A stretch of 64,000 nt of DNA from Xenopus tropicalis (Eukaryota; Chordata; Amphibia; Anura; Pipidae), in contig NC_030679.2 of the NCBI RefSeq assembly GCF_000004195.4, positions 27,145,712-27,209,711 on the forward strand, written 5' to 3'. Under the pieces are notes generated by a model. That model ran no database searches. It was not told where the DNA came from and saw nothing but the letters and a program-made list of their open reading frames with translations. The position numbers and the translations under genes are program-made. Numbering within the stretch: position 1 is the stretch's first letter; every line of letters starts with the position of its first letter. This document shows, piece by piece, positions 1 to 12,520 of this stretch.

Positions 1-215
1 ATGGGAAAGGCCATCTCCCATGGACTCCATATTAATCATACAATTCAAATTTTTAAAAATAATTTAATTTTTTTCTCTGTAATAAAAAAAAGAGTACCTT
101 GTAATTCATCTAGTTGATCCCAACTAAGATATAATGAATTCTTATTTGAGGCAAAACAATATCCAAAAAATGGCAGGTCTCAAGCCTTCTGGATAACAGG
201 TCCCATGCTAGCAAA
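1..215. mobile_element. Partial MITE (ACAGGTATGGGATCC family)
   Basis: AAGGCCATCTCCCATGGACT, TTGATCCCAACTAAGATATAA and TCTGGATAACAGGTCCCATG match the complete copy at 47687. Truncated by the window start. Confidence 0.8.
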
Positions 216-273
216 ATGTTCATTTGAGAATACTTGTTTTTGCATACATCTGTAGTCCAAATTAGGCACAGCA

Positions 274-517
274 TCAGGCCTGGAACTGTGGAGAGGCCAC
301 CAAGGCCCGGGCCTAGGGCGGCAGAAATGTAACAATATTTTGACATTTTGCACCCATATGGAGCAATGGGGACCTCTCCCCACAGCTTTGTATGGGACTT
401 TAAATGTATGTGCATGCACATGAGCGAGGAGGGGGGTTGTGGTGGTGTCTGTGAGTTCGCGCATGCGTGTTCGGGGGGCGTGGCCTATGGGCGCCAGGAA
501 GATAAATCCGGCGCTGC
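274..517. repeat. Dispersed repeat, inverted relative to 59882-60170
   Basis: GGAGAGGCCACCAAGGCCCG, GGCCTAGGGCGGCAGAA, GGAGCAATGGGGAC and CGCGCATGCGTG correspond in reverse to the segment at 59.9-60.17 kb. Family not identified. Confidence 0.65.
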
Positions 518-2359
518 ATAGCATACGTTTCTCAATGTGAACCCATGTTGCTTTTACTATTTGGAGAAAAAACTGAGAAACAATTTAGAGCCATTCAACT
601 GAATTACCTGTAATTTGGCCAGACAAAGCCAGTATGTGTGTAGCCCTATCATGTATCCAAAATACAAACCACCTCATAACTGGTGAAATGACTAGAGAGA
701 TATTGACCAGTTATTTTTCATCAGGCACCATTGTACCACCTGAAAGGAAGCAATGCTCAGGTGTCCAGTGCAAAAATTAGTTGATTTAAGAGTGATGAGT
801 GAACATATTTGCCAGGTATGGATTTGCGGCAAAATGCTACATTTTGCCATAGATTAATACGTAATACATAATTAATACATAGATTAACGTTGACATTTTC
901 GTGGTTGTTTCTTTTTAAAAACCACAACTAAACTCATTTCCCTGAATGGCAGCCATTTACTAAAAAATCTGAATTGAAAAAGAACAAAAGATAAAACACA
1001 GAAACCGCAACTTTTTTGTATCGTCGCACAAAAAAAAACACACAAAGCAAAGAGAGATCTTTCATTTGTAAAAGGGACATCTGTCATTGACGTCTACAAG
1101 ATCTTGACAAGTTTTAGCTGATGCAGTTTTGTTGCGGTTTTGTCACATTTGAATTGCGGCAAATTTGCATTGGACTAATTTGTTGGGCTATCTGATATTT
1201 CTTTAACCCAATATGTCTATCCATCACTTCCTGGGTGGGCCCCTTAATGATCTTGAGCAACCAGCGTAAGATCCCATTGGACAGCATCAGAATCTTTGAG
1301 GCCATCGTATTTATGAAAATTGCAGGTGCCTCAAATCCCTTTCACTGCCTCTATGATCCAATCACATGGCCCTCTAGATCATTGCAGTTCATTTATTAGT
1401 TTGCAGATAATCGTATAAAAGTATTAAGTAAATTTTTTCAGTTTTATAGTGTCTGCAGCACTTACTTTTAGTGGTAATATTTCATTGGTGCACATTAATT
1501 TTAAAAAAGGCAGGCAAGTCAACAACTGTGCTCGATGGGGGATTTGAAGCAAATATAGGTGAAAATAGAGTACCTTGCAGAAGGGTGAAATAATTTTGCT
1601 AATTGCTTGACTTTTATTTACATAATTCTTATATCACAATTTGATTATCTATATCTAAGTATCTGTAAAGGCTTCCTGGTTTTACTGTGACATTTCCTAC
1701 TTTTCCTACTTCAAGATATTGTAGTGTCATGACTTGCTTTACAGATTTTTTGCGATTTATTGAGGTTTGATTGGTGAAGTCTGTATTTTGTAGCTTTAGC
1801 TGTATGTTCTCTAACTTTTTCATTTTCTTGACTTTGCTCTGACCAAAAGTCGTCACATTGGGACTTATTTTGCCTTAAATCACGATCTAATTCGGACCAT
1901 TTAGGAGACTGACTGGATAAACCGATACATGTGCAAAAAATATTCCTGTTCCTAATAAGTTGCACATTTGCCATAAAACCTACCACCCCCACCTAGCATT
2001 TATTAAGGTGGTAATGACATCATGAAGGGTATATTGTGGTATTACAGTAAATTATTAAATATATTTTGCATTTATTGTTAAACTACAAAATTTTAGATAA
2101 ACAGATTTTAAATCAGTATAAGTGAATTCATTATTACTATATTTGATACTCCGCTGAGAACAGATATGACCGTGACAATGTCTATAAAGGTTTTCATTTA
2201 TTCTAGTCATAATATACAGTGTCTTGTAGCGATAAGTCAAAGCTACTGGACTTTCTGAGTATTCAGGAATGTGATTGGATGTTGGTGACTGTTTTGCCTT
2301 TAGGGGATTAAAATTCCTGGAAATTCCCTACCACTCAATTGAACTGAAGAAGAAGCTTA
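518..2359. other. Non-coding spacer
   Basis: Duplicated spacer (see 600-3850) with a fragment of the TAGTGATGAGC MITE near 795-870 and a dispersed repeat at about 880-1170. The small open frames have no recognisable features. Confidence 0.7.
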
Positions 2360-2363
2360 GATG

Positions 2364-3442
2364 TGTAACACCCCTAACTAAAGCAAGAAACATAAACAGC
2401 TACTCACTACAGCAAACTTGCATCTCCTTATATATAGTTTGCTTGGACAGTTAACAGGACTACATATCCCAGCATGCATCAGAGCTGAGGCCCTTGTTGG
2501 GGCTTTGAAACCACCAATGAGAAGGAAAGGCGCAAAATGTTTGTGAGGTCTGCCCTCCTTCACTACAATAAAAAGGGGAGAGAAGTGTGTGACAGGGGGA
2601 CTTCTGCCGCCTGCTGCCTACCTGCTGTACCTGCTGTGAGTGGGAGAGCTGCCAGAGGCGAGAGAGACACCTGCAGGGATCCTGACCTGGGCAAGCTGCA
2701 ACAGAGAGAAGCTGACCCTGCTTTCCCAGCTTTGGACTAGCACCCGTAAAAGAGCTATCAGTGCTAGCCAGCAAGGGAGAAGGGGGAGGCTACCTGCTGT
2801 TTGGTAGGAAAATCCCAGGCTGGCAGGCTGCGCAGAGGCCCAGGTGATTACAGCTGATGGAGGACAGAGCTACCTGAATCCTATCTGAGCTCTGCTACTC
2901 AAGGTGATCCAGTGATTTAGGAGCACAGACTGTGGGTAACCTGCCAACACCATACACTGTTGGGGAACTGTGTACTATTGACCCATAGGAGTTAACCCAT
3001 CTGTTGCTGAACTATACTCTCTGCCAAGTGATTCCTCACCTGGAAGGACAGTGTTTCCTCACTAAGTTACTAAGTACTGCTAACCGGCAAATTAAAGGAA
3101 CACCATCATTGGCCAATAAGTTGGTAATAAGTTAGTGCACAAATCACCTGGGACTGTGACAGAGGAGATAAGTTAAAGGATTTACTACAATATTACAGGT
3201 TTACATTTTACTGTATACTCTATATAACAGCAATTTAAATTGTGTTATTGTTCCTTGATATCCCCTTATATATTGCCTTAATATTGTCATTTATAGACAG
3301 ATCCCTGCTGCTTGTTTGTTTACGTAATAAAAAGGTATCTTATTGTTTACCAAAATGTACCATTATTGTGGTCAGGCATGGGGTGACACTGAGTGTGCTG
3401 GAGTCAGCCATACATATTAGTTGCACCCAAGGGTGTGCTACA
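2364..3442 (+). mobile_element. Solo LTR of a retrotransposon
   Basis: Begins TGTAACACCC and ends GGGTGTGCTACA, with GATG on each side (2360-2363 and 3443-3446). It contains a TATA-like CAATAAAAAGG near 2563 and AATAAA at 3326. No coding region follows, so only the LTR remains. The paralogous DNA near 12.3-12.4 kb lacks it. Confidence 0.75.
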
Positions 3443-3579
3443 GATGAGTGGTGAAATGTTTTCAGGAATACTAGGTACTTTAGACTTATCTCCAGTAGAT
3501 ACTCTATACCTTGATAATTTGCTGTACATCCCAACCTGGTCATCTGATAACCAATATGAGTGCAATCTTGGTCATCATA

Positions 3580-3835
3580 CAGACTAAAGTATCCTCTTGT
3601 AATTCTAGAGGAAACAGTATTGACTTTTCTAAAGCAAATATTTACTTGGCCATAGCTAGTTACTCAGTTTCCAGCATTTTTCTCATTACGCTTATTTCCT
3701 TCACTGTATTGCAATGGCAAAAAATACAGAGTTGAGGTTGACCAGTTTTGTGAGTTATAGAATCTGCTCAAACAGAGGAAGTAGCTGGATGCATTCTTAT
3801 ATATTCTACTATGAATTCAATTATGTCTTAATGAA
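3580..3835 (+). pseudogene. Decayed protocadherin alpha 3' fragment
   Basis: Translates in part to DFSKANIYLAIASYSVSSIFLITLISFTVLQWQK, clearly the membrane-span end of an alpha variable exon. The following DNA still aligns with the tail region (ATCTGCTCAAACAGAGGAAGTAGCTGG against the intact CTCAAACACAGTAGGTAGCTGG) but is frameshifted and stopped. About 50 bp upstream, CAACCTGGTCATCTGATAAC (about 3532-3551) resembles the EC6 start of intact exons, suggesting an internal deletion of most of EC6. No EC1-EC5 remains. Confidence 0.85.
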
Positions 3836-5300
3836 TTTATCTATTTTATCTATATTTTTGAACACTACAGTGAGTTACACTCTTTAAATTCATATAGAAA
3901 TTAATTTAATTTAGTCTGTTATTAATGGTAAAATACAGTAAGTCTGCAAAGCACTGAAACTCTTTCAATAAAAAAAATGTGTAATTGTTGTTGATATCAA
4001 AATGTAAATTGCTCTAGTAATGCTATTAAAATTCTGGATATTAGTTATTACGTGTATTCTGGATAACCGGTCCCATATTATATAATATTATAACTGTATT
4101 ATATAATATTCAAATATTTCAACAAGTTATTTTCATTACTTTTGCTAAAAACATCACTTATGTCTCTCACTACCTGTGTGGTGAAAGTTTGTCATATTGC
4201 TAGTAACACAGCGTATTGCTAGTGTTAGCACTATTGTTGATTGCTGTACAAAAATATCCAAATAGTGATCCATGCTTATGTATTCAATTTGTAGTACTCA
4301 ATGTAAAAGAATTGTTTTAGTAGGTGGCATTTATGAGGAACCCTGGACACCTACTGGGCCATCCCCTCCTCTGCACAGGTGGAAGGTCCAGTACTTGCAT
4401 TTAAATGATGTTTTTTGGTATTGCTTCTGCATATTTCTGACATACAGGGCAATATTTCATTTTAGTGCAATATTTGGGAAGAGAGCTATCATCTTGCCTA
4501 TTAGGCCAAGTAAAGAGTTTATAGTAATTGCATATATAAGCAGATACAGGAACCTTGGTTCCTTAACATTCTCCATTCATACTCCCATGTCAGTTATATA
4601 GGCATATGTGTACTTATCCCAACAATGTATGAAGTTTCTTGATTCTACCTATTTATGTGTTTTGACCTTAAAAATTCTCATTTGTAAAGCTAAAACATCT
4701 TATGGCTAAGCATTTTAAATGTGGCAGAAATAGAAGCAATGTTAAATACTGTGGGTGGCAAGTACCGGAACGTACAAATACATTATTTGCTTCCTGTTCA
4801 TCTATATATTTTTGCATGCATTTGACAAATGGAACTCTGTTCATATTTCATTATAACAATTTTACTGGGGTATTTAACAGTTTAACTAAAAGGCAAAAAC
4901 ATTTGTTTTTGTATAAAAATACTTGCAAAATACAAAAGTGCTTATAGATCCATTTTCACTATATGTGGGTACAGTTAAGCACAGCTTTTCCTTTATAAGA
5001 AAAAAAGTGTCATTACCTTTCTAATACTTTTATTTTTGTAGTAATAAACCATTCCTGCAAAGTAGCAAATGGCAAAATTTCCATTTTTCATGGTAAAAGG
5101 AAACACTGCAGATTACAATAGATGGACAAACCTACAATCCAGACACAGAAATATTATATGAGATATTAACACATTTTAATCTATAAATCTAAACCTTTTT
5201 CTTATTGTTATTTAATACTAATAATAATAACTACTATATTCATGTTTTTATTACAAAATAATTAAGAAAGTATAAAGTAAGAAAGTATTTTATGCAACAT
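3836..5300. other. Non-coding spacer
   Basis: AT-rich; a scrap of MITE end near 4050-4075 (ATTCTGGATAACCGGTCCCAT). No gene seen. Confidence 0.7.
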
Positions 5301-5306
5301 CACATT

Positions 5307-5325
5307 CCAACACAAGATGTCAGTA
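5307..5325 (+). promoter_or_regulatory. CTCF-like promoter element, exon 1
   Basis: CCAACACAAGATGTCAGTA, about 180 bp before the ATG at 5506. It fits the CTCF core (CCASYAGRKGGCRSY) except A for C at one position and T in the GGC triplet. The same word sits at the same distance before every ordinary exon in the window, in the same orientation. In mammals the conserved sequence element of alpha promoters is a CTCF site. Confidence 0.75.
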
Positions 5326-5380
5326 TTTACCTTCTTTATCTCTGAGAAGCCAGCCAATTGGATTTTTTTTCATCTGAATT

Positions 5381-5397
5381 AGCCATTTTGCTGCTGG
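5381..5397 (+). promoter_or_regulatory. YY1-like promoter block, exon 1
   Basis: AGCCATTTTGCTGCTGG, a variant of the AGCCATATTGCTGCTGG block found about 70 bp after the CTCF-like element in every ordinary alpha promoter here. The first nine bases match the YY1 consensus VDCCATNWY. Function is inferred. Confidence 0.55.
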
Positions 5398-5505
5398 TCT
5401 TGTTGAAAATTGTAGATGCTTCCTTTTTTAATCTTTTCATAATTCAAGACATTTTGGATGCTTGTTGAAATACATGAAACATCAATTACCTTCTATGTCC
5501 AGGAG

Positions 5506-7866
5506 ATGCCTACCTTCAGAAGAAATATCCAGGCTGTTTATTTTTCCTTATTGCTTATGCCTTGGGATCAGGTCCTTTGTCAGCTTCATTACAGCATCCC
5601 TGAGGAATCCAAACACGGAACCTTTGTTGGAAGGATTGCACAGGATCTGGGTCTGGATATCAGTGAGATTAATTCAAGATTGCTGAGGATCATTTCTAGG
5701 AACCAGAAAGAATATTTTCAGGTAAATCTGCAAAATGGCATTTTATTTGTTAAACATGCAATAGACAGAGAAGAGCTGTGTCCAGATTTACCTCTTTGTA
5801 TTGTATCCATTCAAGTTGTTGTTGATAAACCTGTTCAAATACACCGTGTTGATGTGGAGATAGAGGATATAAATGATAATTATCCAGCGTTCCCTTCCAG
5901 ACAATACACTATTTCTATACTAGAATCAAGGCTGCCAGGGACGCGATTTCCACTAGAGGGAGCAGTTGATGCTGATATTGGAACAAATTCTATTACAAAC
6001 TATGAACTCAGTGACAATGATTATTTTATTCTGGAACTACCAAAATTTATTCACCAGATTAAATCAATACAACTTGTTCTGAAAAAACCACTTGACAGAG
6101 AAAAAATAAGTTTGCACAATTTGACTCTCACAGCCTTTGATGGTGGGAAACCCAAACTAAGTGGATCCACACAACTTATTATCAATGTTGAGGATGCAAA
6201 TGATAATCCGCCTGTATTTAATCAATTGCTTTACCAAAGCAGTGTGGTTGAAAATTCTCCTAAAGGGACCTTAGTGGCAAGACTGAATGCATCTGATTTG
6301 GATCAGGGGAAAAATGGGGAAATTTCATATGAATTCAGTAAACTGGTTCCTGAAGAAGTGTTGTTAATTTTTAGTTTAGACAAGTACACAGGAGAACTAT
6401 GGGTAAAAGGTGAACTTGACTATGAAAAGACCAATACCTATGAAATCCATGTTGATGCTTTTGATAATGGGGAATCCCCCTTGACTGGACACTGCCAGCT
6501 TGTAGTCACAGTTGTAGACCTGAACGACAATGCTCCCGAAGTGTCTGTAACATCTCTTTTTTTGCCTGTTCCTGAAGATGCAACCCAAGGAACCATTGTT
6601 GCAATGGTTAGCGTCCATGATCAAGACTCTGGGGTCAATGGTAGAGTCAACTGCTACATATCTCCACCTACTCCCTTTAAAATAAATCCAGCATTCACTG
6701 GGGATTTTTCTCTCCTAGTTAATGGACCTTTAGACCGAGAAAACACATCAGAATATCAAGTTGTGATTACTGCTAAAGATGAAGGCTCCCCTGCCCTTTC
6801 ATCTTCAATGACAATCAATGTTGAAGTCAGTGATGTGAATGACAATGCCCCCCTATTTCAACAATCAGTTCACACAATTTTTATCAAGGAGAACAATCCA
6901 CCAGGTTCTCATATCTACACAGTATCTGCCTCTGATTCAGATACTGCCCAGAATTCCTTCATAACATACTCCTTAAGTGAGAGTTTTATAGAGGGAATTC
7001 CCATATCCTCCTACATCTCCATCAACCCAGAAAATGGAAAACTGTTTTCATTGTTATCATTCGACCATGAACAAGTTTCATATTTCCAATGCCATATTAA
7101 AGCCACAGATGCAGGACTTCCTCCTCTGAGCTCAAATTTGACATTAAATATTTTCATAATGGATGTAAATGACAATGTGCCAGTGTTTACATCAGCCAAT
7201 TCTAACAGTGCATCAGCAATATCAGTAACAGCACCTAAGTCAGCACAACCAGGTCACCTGGTAACTAAGGTTAATGCTGTCGATTTGGATTCTGGATACA
7301 ATGCATGGATGTCGTATACATTTAAAAATGCAGCAGGAAATTCCCTGTTTGCTATTTCTAAAAATACTGGAGAAATAAGAGTGACTCGACCCATAACAGA
7401 AGCAGAGGGAGATGAGTTTAGACTGTTTGTGGTGGCTGAGGACCATGGAGAACCTGCAATGACAGCACTAACCCAAATCATTATCTCCATTAAGGATTCT
7501 GGTGAATCCTTTACCCAGATAGTTCATCATACTCCAAGAGGAATGAATGAAGACTTTTCTGATGCAAATATCTACTTAGTTGTAGCTATTTGCTCAATTT
7601 CCAGTATTTTCCTCATTACACTTATCACCTTCACTGTTTTACGATGGCAAAAATACAGAGATGAGGTCAATCAACTGAGAGATAATTACAAGATCTGCTC
7701 AAACACAGTAGGTAGCTGGGTGTATTCTCAAAGCCAATATAAGTTCTACTCAAATTCACTTCAGGGAAAGAATGATTTAATAGTCTTCACTCCAAATATA
7801 CCGCAGTCTTCACAAACTGAAGAAACCATGTCACAACAAGGAATAATTGTAAAATCATCAAGTCAG
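5506..7866 (+). CDS. Protocadherin alpha variable exon (1st intact in window)
   Basis: Encodes a neuronal homophilic adhesion receptor of the clustered protocadherin alpha family. From this ATG (787 codons to the splice site): signal peptide about 1-25, then six cadherin repeats starting at QLHYSIPEES. Calcium-linker DxNDN motifs fall at about 121, 230, 338, 443 and 553, with a membrane span at about 688-711 and a cytoplasmic tail carrying VGSWVYSQ and NDLIVFTPN, hallmarks of alpha rather than gamma tails. It ends at CAG|GTGAGA in phase 0, for joining to distant constant exons. An upstream in-frame ATG at 5458 would add 16 residues; 5506 is preferred because it aligns with the starts of the sister exons. 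In this family EC1-4 mediate trans recognition and EC5-6 cis dimers. Grouped by EC1 with the exons at 20007 and 28251. Confidence 0.93.
5950..5965 (+). promoter_or_regulatory. Exonic CTCF-like site, exon 1
   Basis: CCACTAGAGGGAGCAG within the codons for FPLEGAVDAD in EC2. It matches the CTCF core with one or two mismatches, in the same orientation as the promoter element. Mammalian alternate alpha exons also carry an exonic CTCF site; coding constraint alone could keep part of this word. Confidence 0.6.
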
Positions 7867-9282
7867 GTGAGATGACTTTTTAAACGTTTACCATAGCCTG
7901 AAAATATTGTTTTAATCTGATATAATGATCAATTGAGTATACTTATTTTTGCAATACATCTGTAGCCCAAATTAGGCAAAGCATGCTCTTCTGATTGTAA
8001 ATGAATGTTAATTTTTTGTATTTAAAAAAACAAAACCAGTTTGGTGCAGATAAACTCAAATGACTGTAATTTGACCAGACAAGCGCTAGGCTAGTATGCC
8101 CATGGCTCCATTGCTTATCTATAAAACTAACCACCTTATAATTGGAGAGACAAATTTCCACTTACAGTTATATTGGGCACTTGTCAATAATTAAGAACAA
8201 TTGTACTACCTGAGATGATGTAATACTCAGCTGTTCAGTGCAAAAAATAGTGGATTAAAGAGAGGCCTCAGCCATGTCTAAGAAGTGTTTCATTAAAATA
8301 TATTCCAATTAAAACACCAGTTGTTTAGTTTGCAGTGCTAACTTAATATATTATAGCCTACAATGTCATTTGTAAAATATCTTACCTTAAAATAATCTAA
8401 GAAAAATCCAGATAAGCTCTAGTAAATATTTTTTTTAATGTTCTAATGCAGAACCTAGAAGAAACAAATAAATAGCAATTACTGTTTCTCCTGAAAATAG
8501 CACTGGATGGACTGGGGTTTCCTTTGTATTAGCCCATATTGTATTTGGTGAATCAAATAGGCCTTACATTTGGTGGCAAGGCTACAGTATTTGGGAAAAA
8601 CATTTGGGTACAGACATTAAAAATAAATTAGAGTTTCAAAAATATGACAATATGAATTATGTATCAGTTGCTTGATGTGTGTATTTATCTGTAAGATGCA
8701 CTGAAAAAAAAACGCATTCCAGAGAGGCCAAATCTGATTTTTTATTTAACCCAAAATGGTCAATCACCACTTGAGTGGTGTGGAGAGATAAATGATCTAG
8801 AGAAAATAGTATAAAAAATGCCATAACTACAATGTAAGTTCACCTTCCCAATGTTGTCATTATTACTGTATTTAGCTAATTTTTCTATTGTTTTCTCTGT
8901 GATGTGGAATGGGTCAATTTCTGTCATCACTAGCCAGAATCTTTGATTGTATCATCTGTAAAAAAAATGGCTAATCCCTTTTCCTTTTACTTCCTCTCTG
9001 ATCCAATTCTGTGACATTGGAGTTTAATCATTTAGTCTGGTATCTAAATTGCATAGAGTTCCGAATTCCAACCTAGAAAGAATCTTTAAAAAAGAATTTT
9101 TATATTTTCAAAGTTTCTGTTGATCTTAGCATTAAATCCCTACATGGTTATATATAACGCTCCAGTGAAAACATTGCCATTGTGCACATTCATATTAACA
9201 AAATAAAGGCAGTATGTAAGACCCAGATCAATAGGGGAGTTTGAATCAAATATATAATTGTGTAAAAAGGCTGTAATATTTT
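7867..9282. other. Intron/spacer after exon 1
   Basis: Begins with the splice donor GTGAGATG. Shares short blocks with 540-1560. No gene seen. Confidence 0.7.
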
Positions 9283-11555
9283 TGCCACTTTTCTACACAA
9301 TTCATATAATTTCTAATGTAGAAGATAAACATATGGATATTTATAATAAAGAAGTATACATGTGGGCTCATTTGTCAATTTTCAGATTTGTGATTTTAAA
9401 AATTTCAATACAAAATATTTGATGGAATTCATCCTTAAAAAAAACTCGAACTCAAATTCAATCAAATTCATATTCTACCCACAATTTTCAATGGGTCTAA
9501 AAACTCTCAAATTTTTTTGAAAAACTCAAAAAGCTCAAATTGAAAAAACACATAAATTTTGCTTAGGGCAACTCCCATTGGCCTCTAGATGAACTCACAA
9601 GCTTTTAGATGCCAAAGTTTTACATTCACGTTTTCTGATTTTTTTTGTGCATAATACATTTCTCAAAGTGTGAAATTAGAGTTCACTTCAAAAAATTCAC
9701 CTACTTCTATTCATATCCGGGAGTTTTACAAGCATATTTATTAAATGGTAAATTCTAACTTTCACCTATTGATACACTTATAAAAATCCCAATTTATAAA
9801 AATCCTGTAAGTTACACTTTGATGAATTTGCCCCATTAGGGTTTTTTAAACCAAAATTCAAATTTGGAAGGGTTAGAACAAAAAAAATAAAAAATTGAAT
9901 CATGGCAAAATTTTAAATTTGATTTGATTTGATAAATCACACCCTTGAAATCTGGATATCCCTTCCAAGTTGTTGGAGCACTTAAATAAAATTTTCTTTC
10001 AAATGATAATGTGTGCTGAATGTAGGCACAGGTTATATATTTTTTGCCACTTTTTTCTACACAATTCAAATAATTTCTAATGTAGAAGATATACATATGG
10101 ATATTTATAATAAGGAGATAATACTTATGGGCTCATTTGTCAATTTTCAGATTTGTGAATTAAAAAATTTGATAGAATTTATCCTTAAAAAAAAACCTGA
10201 ACACAAATTCAATCAAATTTATATTCTACCCATAATTCAAGAGTCTACAAACTCTCAAAAAAATTTGAAAAACTCAAAAAGCTCAAATTGAAAAACCACA
10301 TAAATTTTGCTTAGGACAATTCCCATTGGCCTCTATATCAACTCACAAGCTTTTAGATGCCAAAGTTTTACATTCACATTTTCTGATTTTTTTGTGCGTA
10401 ATACATTTCTCAAAGTGTGAAATTAGAGTTCACTACAAAAAATTCACCTACTTCTATTCATACCTGGGAGTTTTACAAAAATATTTATTAAATGGTAAAT
10501 TCTAACTTTCACCCATTGATACACTTATAAAAACTCCAATTTATAAAAATCCCCAAAAACCCATAGTAATTAATAGAAAGTGAGTTAATGTTTCTGTAGT
10601 GACCTCTAATTTACACTTTGATGAATTTGCCTCATTAGAATTTTTAAACCAAAATTCAAATTTGGAAAGGTTAGAGCAAAAAAACAAATTTGAATCATGG
10701 CAAAATTTTAAATTTAAGTATTGATAAATCACACCCTTGAAATCTGGATTACCCTTCCAAACTGTTGGAGCACTTAAATTAAATTTGCTTTCAAATGATA
10801 ATGTGTGCTGAATGTAGGCGCAGTTTAGATATTTTTTGCCACTTTTTTTTCTATACAATTCAAATAATTTCTAATGTAGAAGATACACATATGGATAATT
10901 ATAATAAGGAAATAATACTTATGGACTCATTTGTCAATTTTCAGATTTGTGAATTAAAAAAATTCAATATAAAAAATTTGATGGAATTCATCCTTGAAAA
11001 AAACACAAATTCAATTAAACTCGTATTTTACCCATAATTTTCAATGGGTCTACAAACTCTCAAAAAATTAGAAAAACTTGCTCAAATTGAAAAACCACAT
11101 AAATTTTGCTTTGGACAATTCCCATTGACCTCTATATTTTTGTGTTTTTGTGCATAATACATGCACAAAAGTGAAATTAAAGCTCACTAAATTTTTTTTT
11201 ACCTTCTTCTATTGATACCTGGGATTTTTACAAGCATATTTATGAAATGGTAAATTCTAACTCACTAACTCACCCATTGATAAATACACAAAAATCCCCA
11301 AAAACCTATAGGAATGAATAGAAAGTGAGTGAATGTTTCTGTAGTGAGCTCTAATTTACACTTTGATGAATTTGCCCTGTTAGAGTTTTTGAAACCAAAT
11401 TTGAATTTGGAAATTTTTGAGCAAAACAAATTTAGAAAATTTCAAATTCGAGCATTGACAAATCACACCCTCTCCAAGTTGTTGGAGCACTTAAATTATT
11501 ATTTGATTTCAAATGATAATGTGTACTGAATGTAGGCACAGGTTAGATATTTTTT
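9283..11555 (+). repeat. Tandem array of about three 780-bp units
   Basis: The landmark TAATTTCTAATGTAGAAGATA recurs near 9308, 10072 and 10866, followed each time by ACATATGGAT..TTATAATAA, GGCTCATTTGTCAATTTTCAG and a closing block AATGATAATGTG..CTGAATGTAGGC. Spacing is about 764 and 794 bp. AT-rich and non-coding; the short open frames inside are fortuitous. Confidence 0.85.
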
Positions 11556-11913
11556 ATTTCAGCTGTAAATATCTTTTAAGACTTTCTGGTCTAACATTTC
11601 TCTTCATCTATTTCTAATAATTTTGGGGCCCTGGCTTTTAAATATCCCAATTTTCTGCTATGTATTAAGGCTTGATTGATGAAGTCTGTATTTTGTGGCC
11701 TTATCTTTAAGTTGTTTCTAACTTTTTCACTTTGGAGATTATGTTCTGACTATGTTTCCTCCTAGTCCTTGCATTGGGACATGTATTGTCTCATGTTTTA
11801 TTTCTCCACTTTGGCTGATAAGACTAATAACCACAGTGAGAATCTTTTGTTAGTATGTGTTTATCTTTAGACTTGCTCGGCTGATCAAACCACATCCTAA
11901 TTATGACCTAACA

Positions 11914-12212
11914 CAGGGGTCCCCAACCTTTATTACTCATGAGCCACAGTCAAATATAAAAAGACTTGGAGAGCAACACAAGCATCATAAAAGTTCATGG
12001 AGATGCCAAATAAGAGCTACGATTGGCTATTAGGCAGCCTCTATGCACCCTATCAGCTTACAGGGGGCTTTATTTGGGAGTACATCTTGTTTTTATTCAA
12101 CCAAAACTTTCCACCAAGTCAGGAATTCAAAAATAACTCCCTGGTTTGGGGGCACTGAGAGCAACATCCAAGGGGTTGGGGAGCAACATGTTGCCCCAGA
12201 GCCATTGGTTTA
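11914..12212. mobile_element. hAT-type MITE (CAGGGGTCCCCAACC family), 3' end lost
   Basis: Starts CAGGGGTCCCCAACC and continues with ACTCATGAGCCACAGTCAAA and GGCACTGAGAGCAACATCC as in the complete copy at 57287. The closing terminal repeat after GAGCCATTGGTT is missing. Confidence 0.8.
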
Positions 12213-12419
12213 TTGTTTTACCAAAAATATCAAACTTAAAGAAATTTTATTTGTCACTGATCAGATGTCAACTTGATAATGTATTAGAAGGTTTTCATTC
12301 ATCCTGGTCATGGTATCTAGTGAAAAACCAGACTTTCTTAGTATTCATGAAAATATCTATGAACTTTTTCTAAACTCTATCAACTTTTTATAAGGGAAAT
12401 TATGCTTGCCACTTCTCTA

Positions 12420-12520
12420 ATAACAGATACCACCTTGATAATCAACTGTACATCACAGCCTGGACCCCTGGTAACCAAAATTAGTGCTATCTTGGTTATT
12501 AAAAAATATTTATCATTGCT
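12420..12520 (+). pseudogene. Possible protocadherin EC6 scrap (paralogue of 3490-3580)
   Basis: The stretch CCTTGATAATCAACTGTACATC through GGTAACCAAAATTAGTGCTATCTTGG aligns with 3500-3575, which immediately precedes the dead protocadherin membrane-span fragment. The similarity to intact EC6 DNA (CAACCAGGTCACCTGGTAAC) is short, and the membrane-span part is missing here. It is best read as the sister copy of the same old dead fragment. Confidence 0.45.

Larger units (their letters stand above)
600..3850 (+). repeat. Older duplication unit, sister of 8050-12520
   Basis: Shared landmarks in order: TGTAATTTGNCCAGACAA (610 and 8066), TTGTGCACATTNATNTTAA (about 1490 and 9181), GTGAAGTCTGTATTTTGT (1774; related word at 11677), and the dead protocadherin scraps at 3500 and 12430. 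The solo LTR is only in this copy; the 780-bp array is only in the sister. Confidence 0.7.

Noticed and set aside
2537..2740. Small open frame of 67 codons
   Set aside because: Lies inside the solo LTR; no signature.
9283..11555. CRISPR-like regular repeats
   Set aside because: Units are about 780 bp with no short repeat-spacer structure, and the host is a vertebrate.
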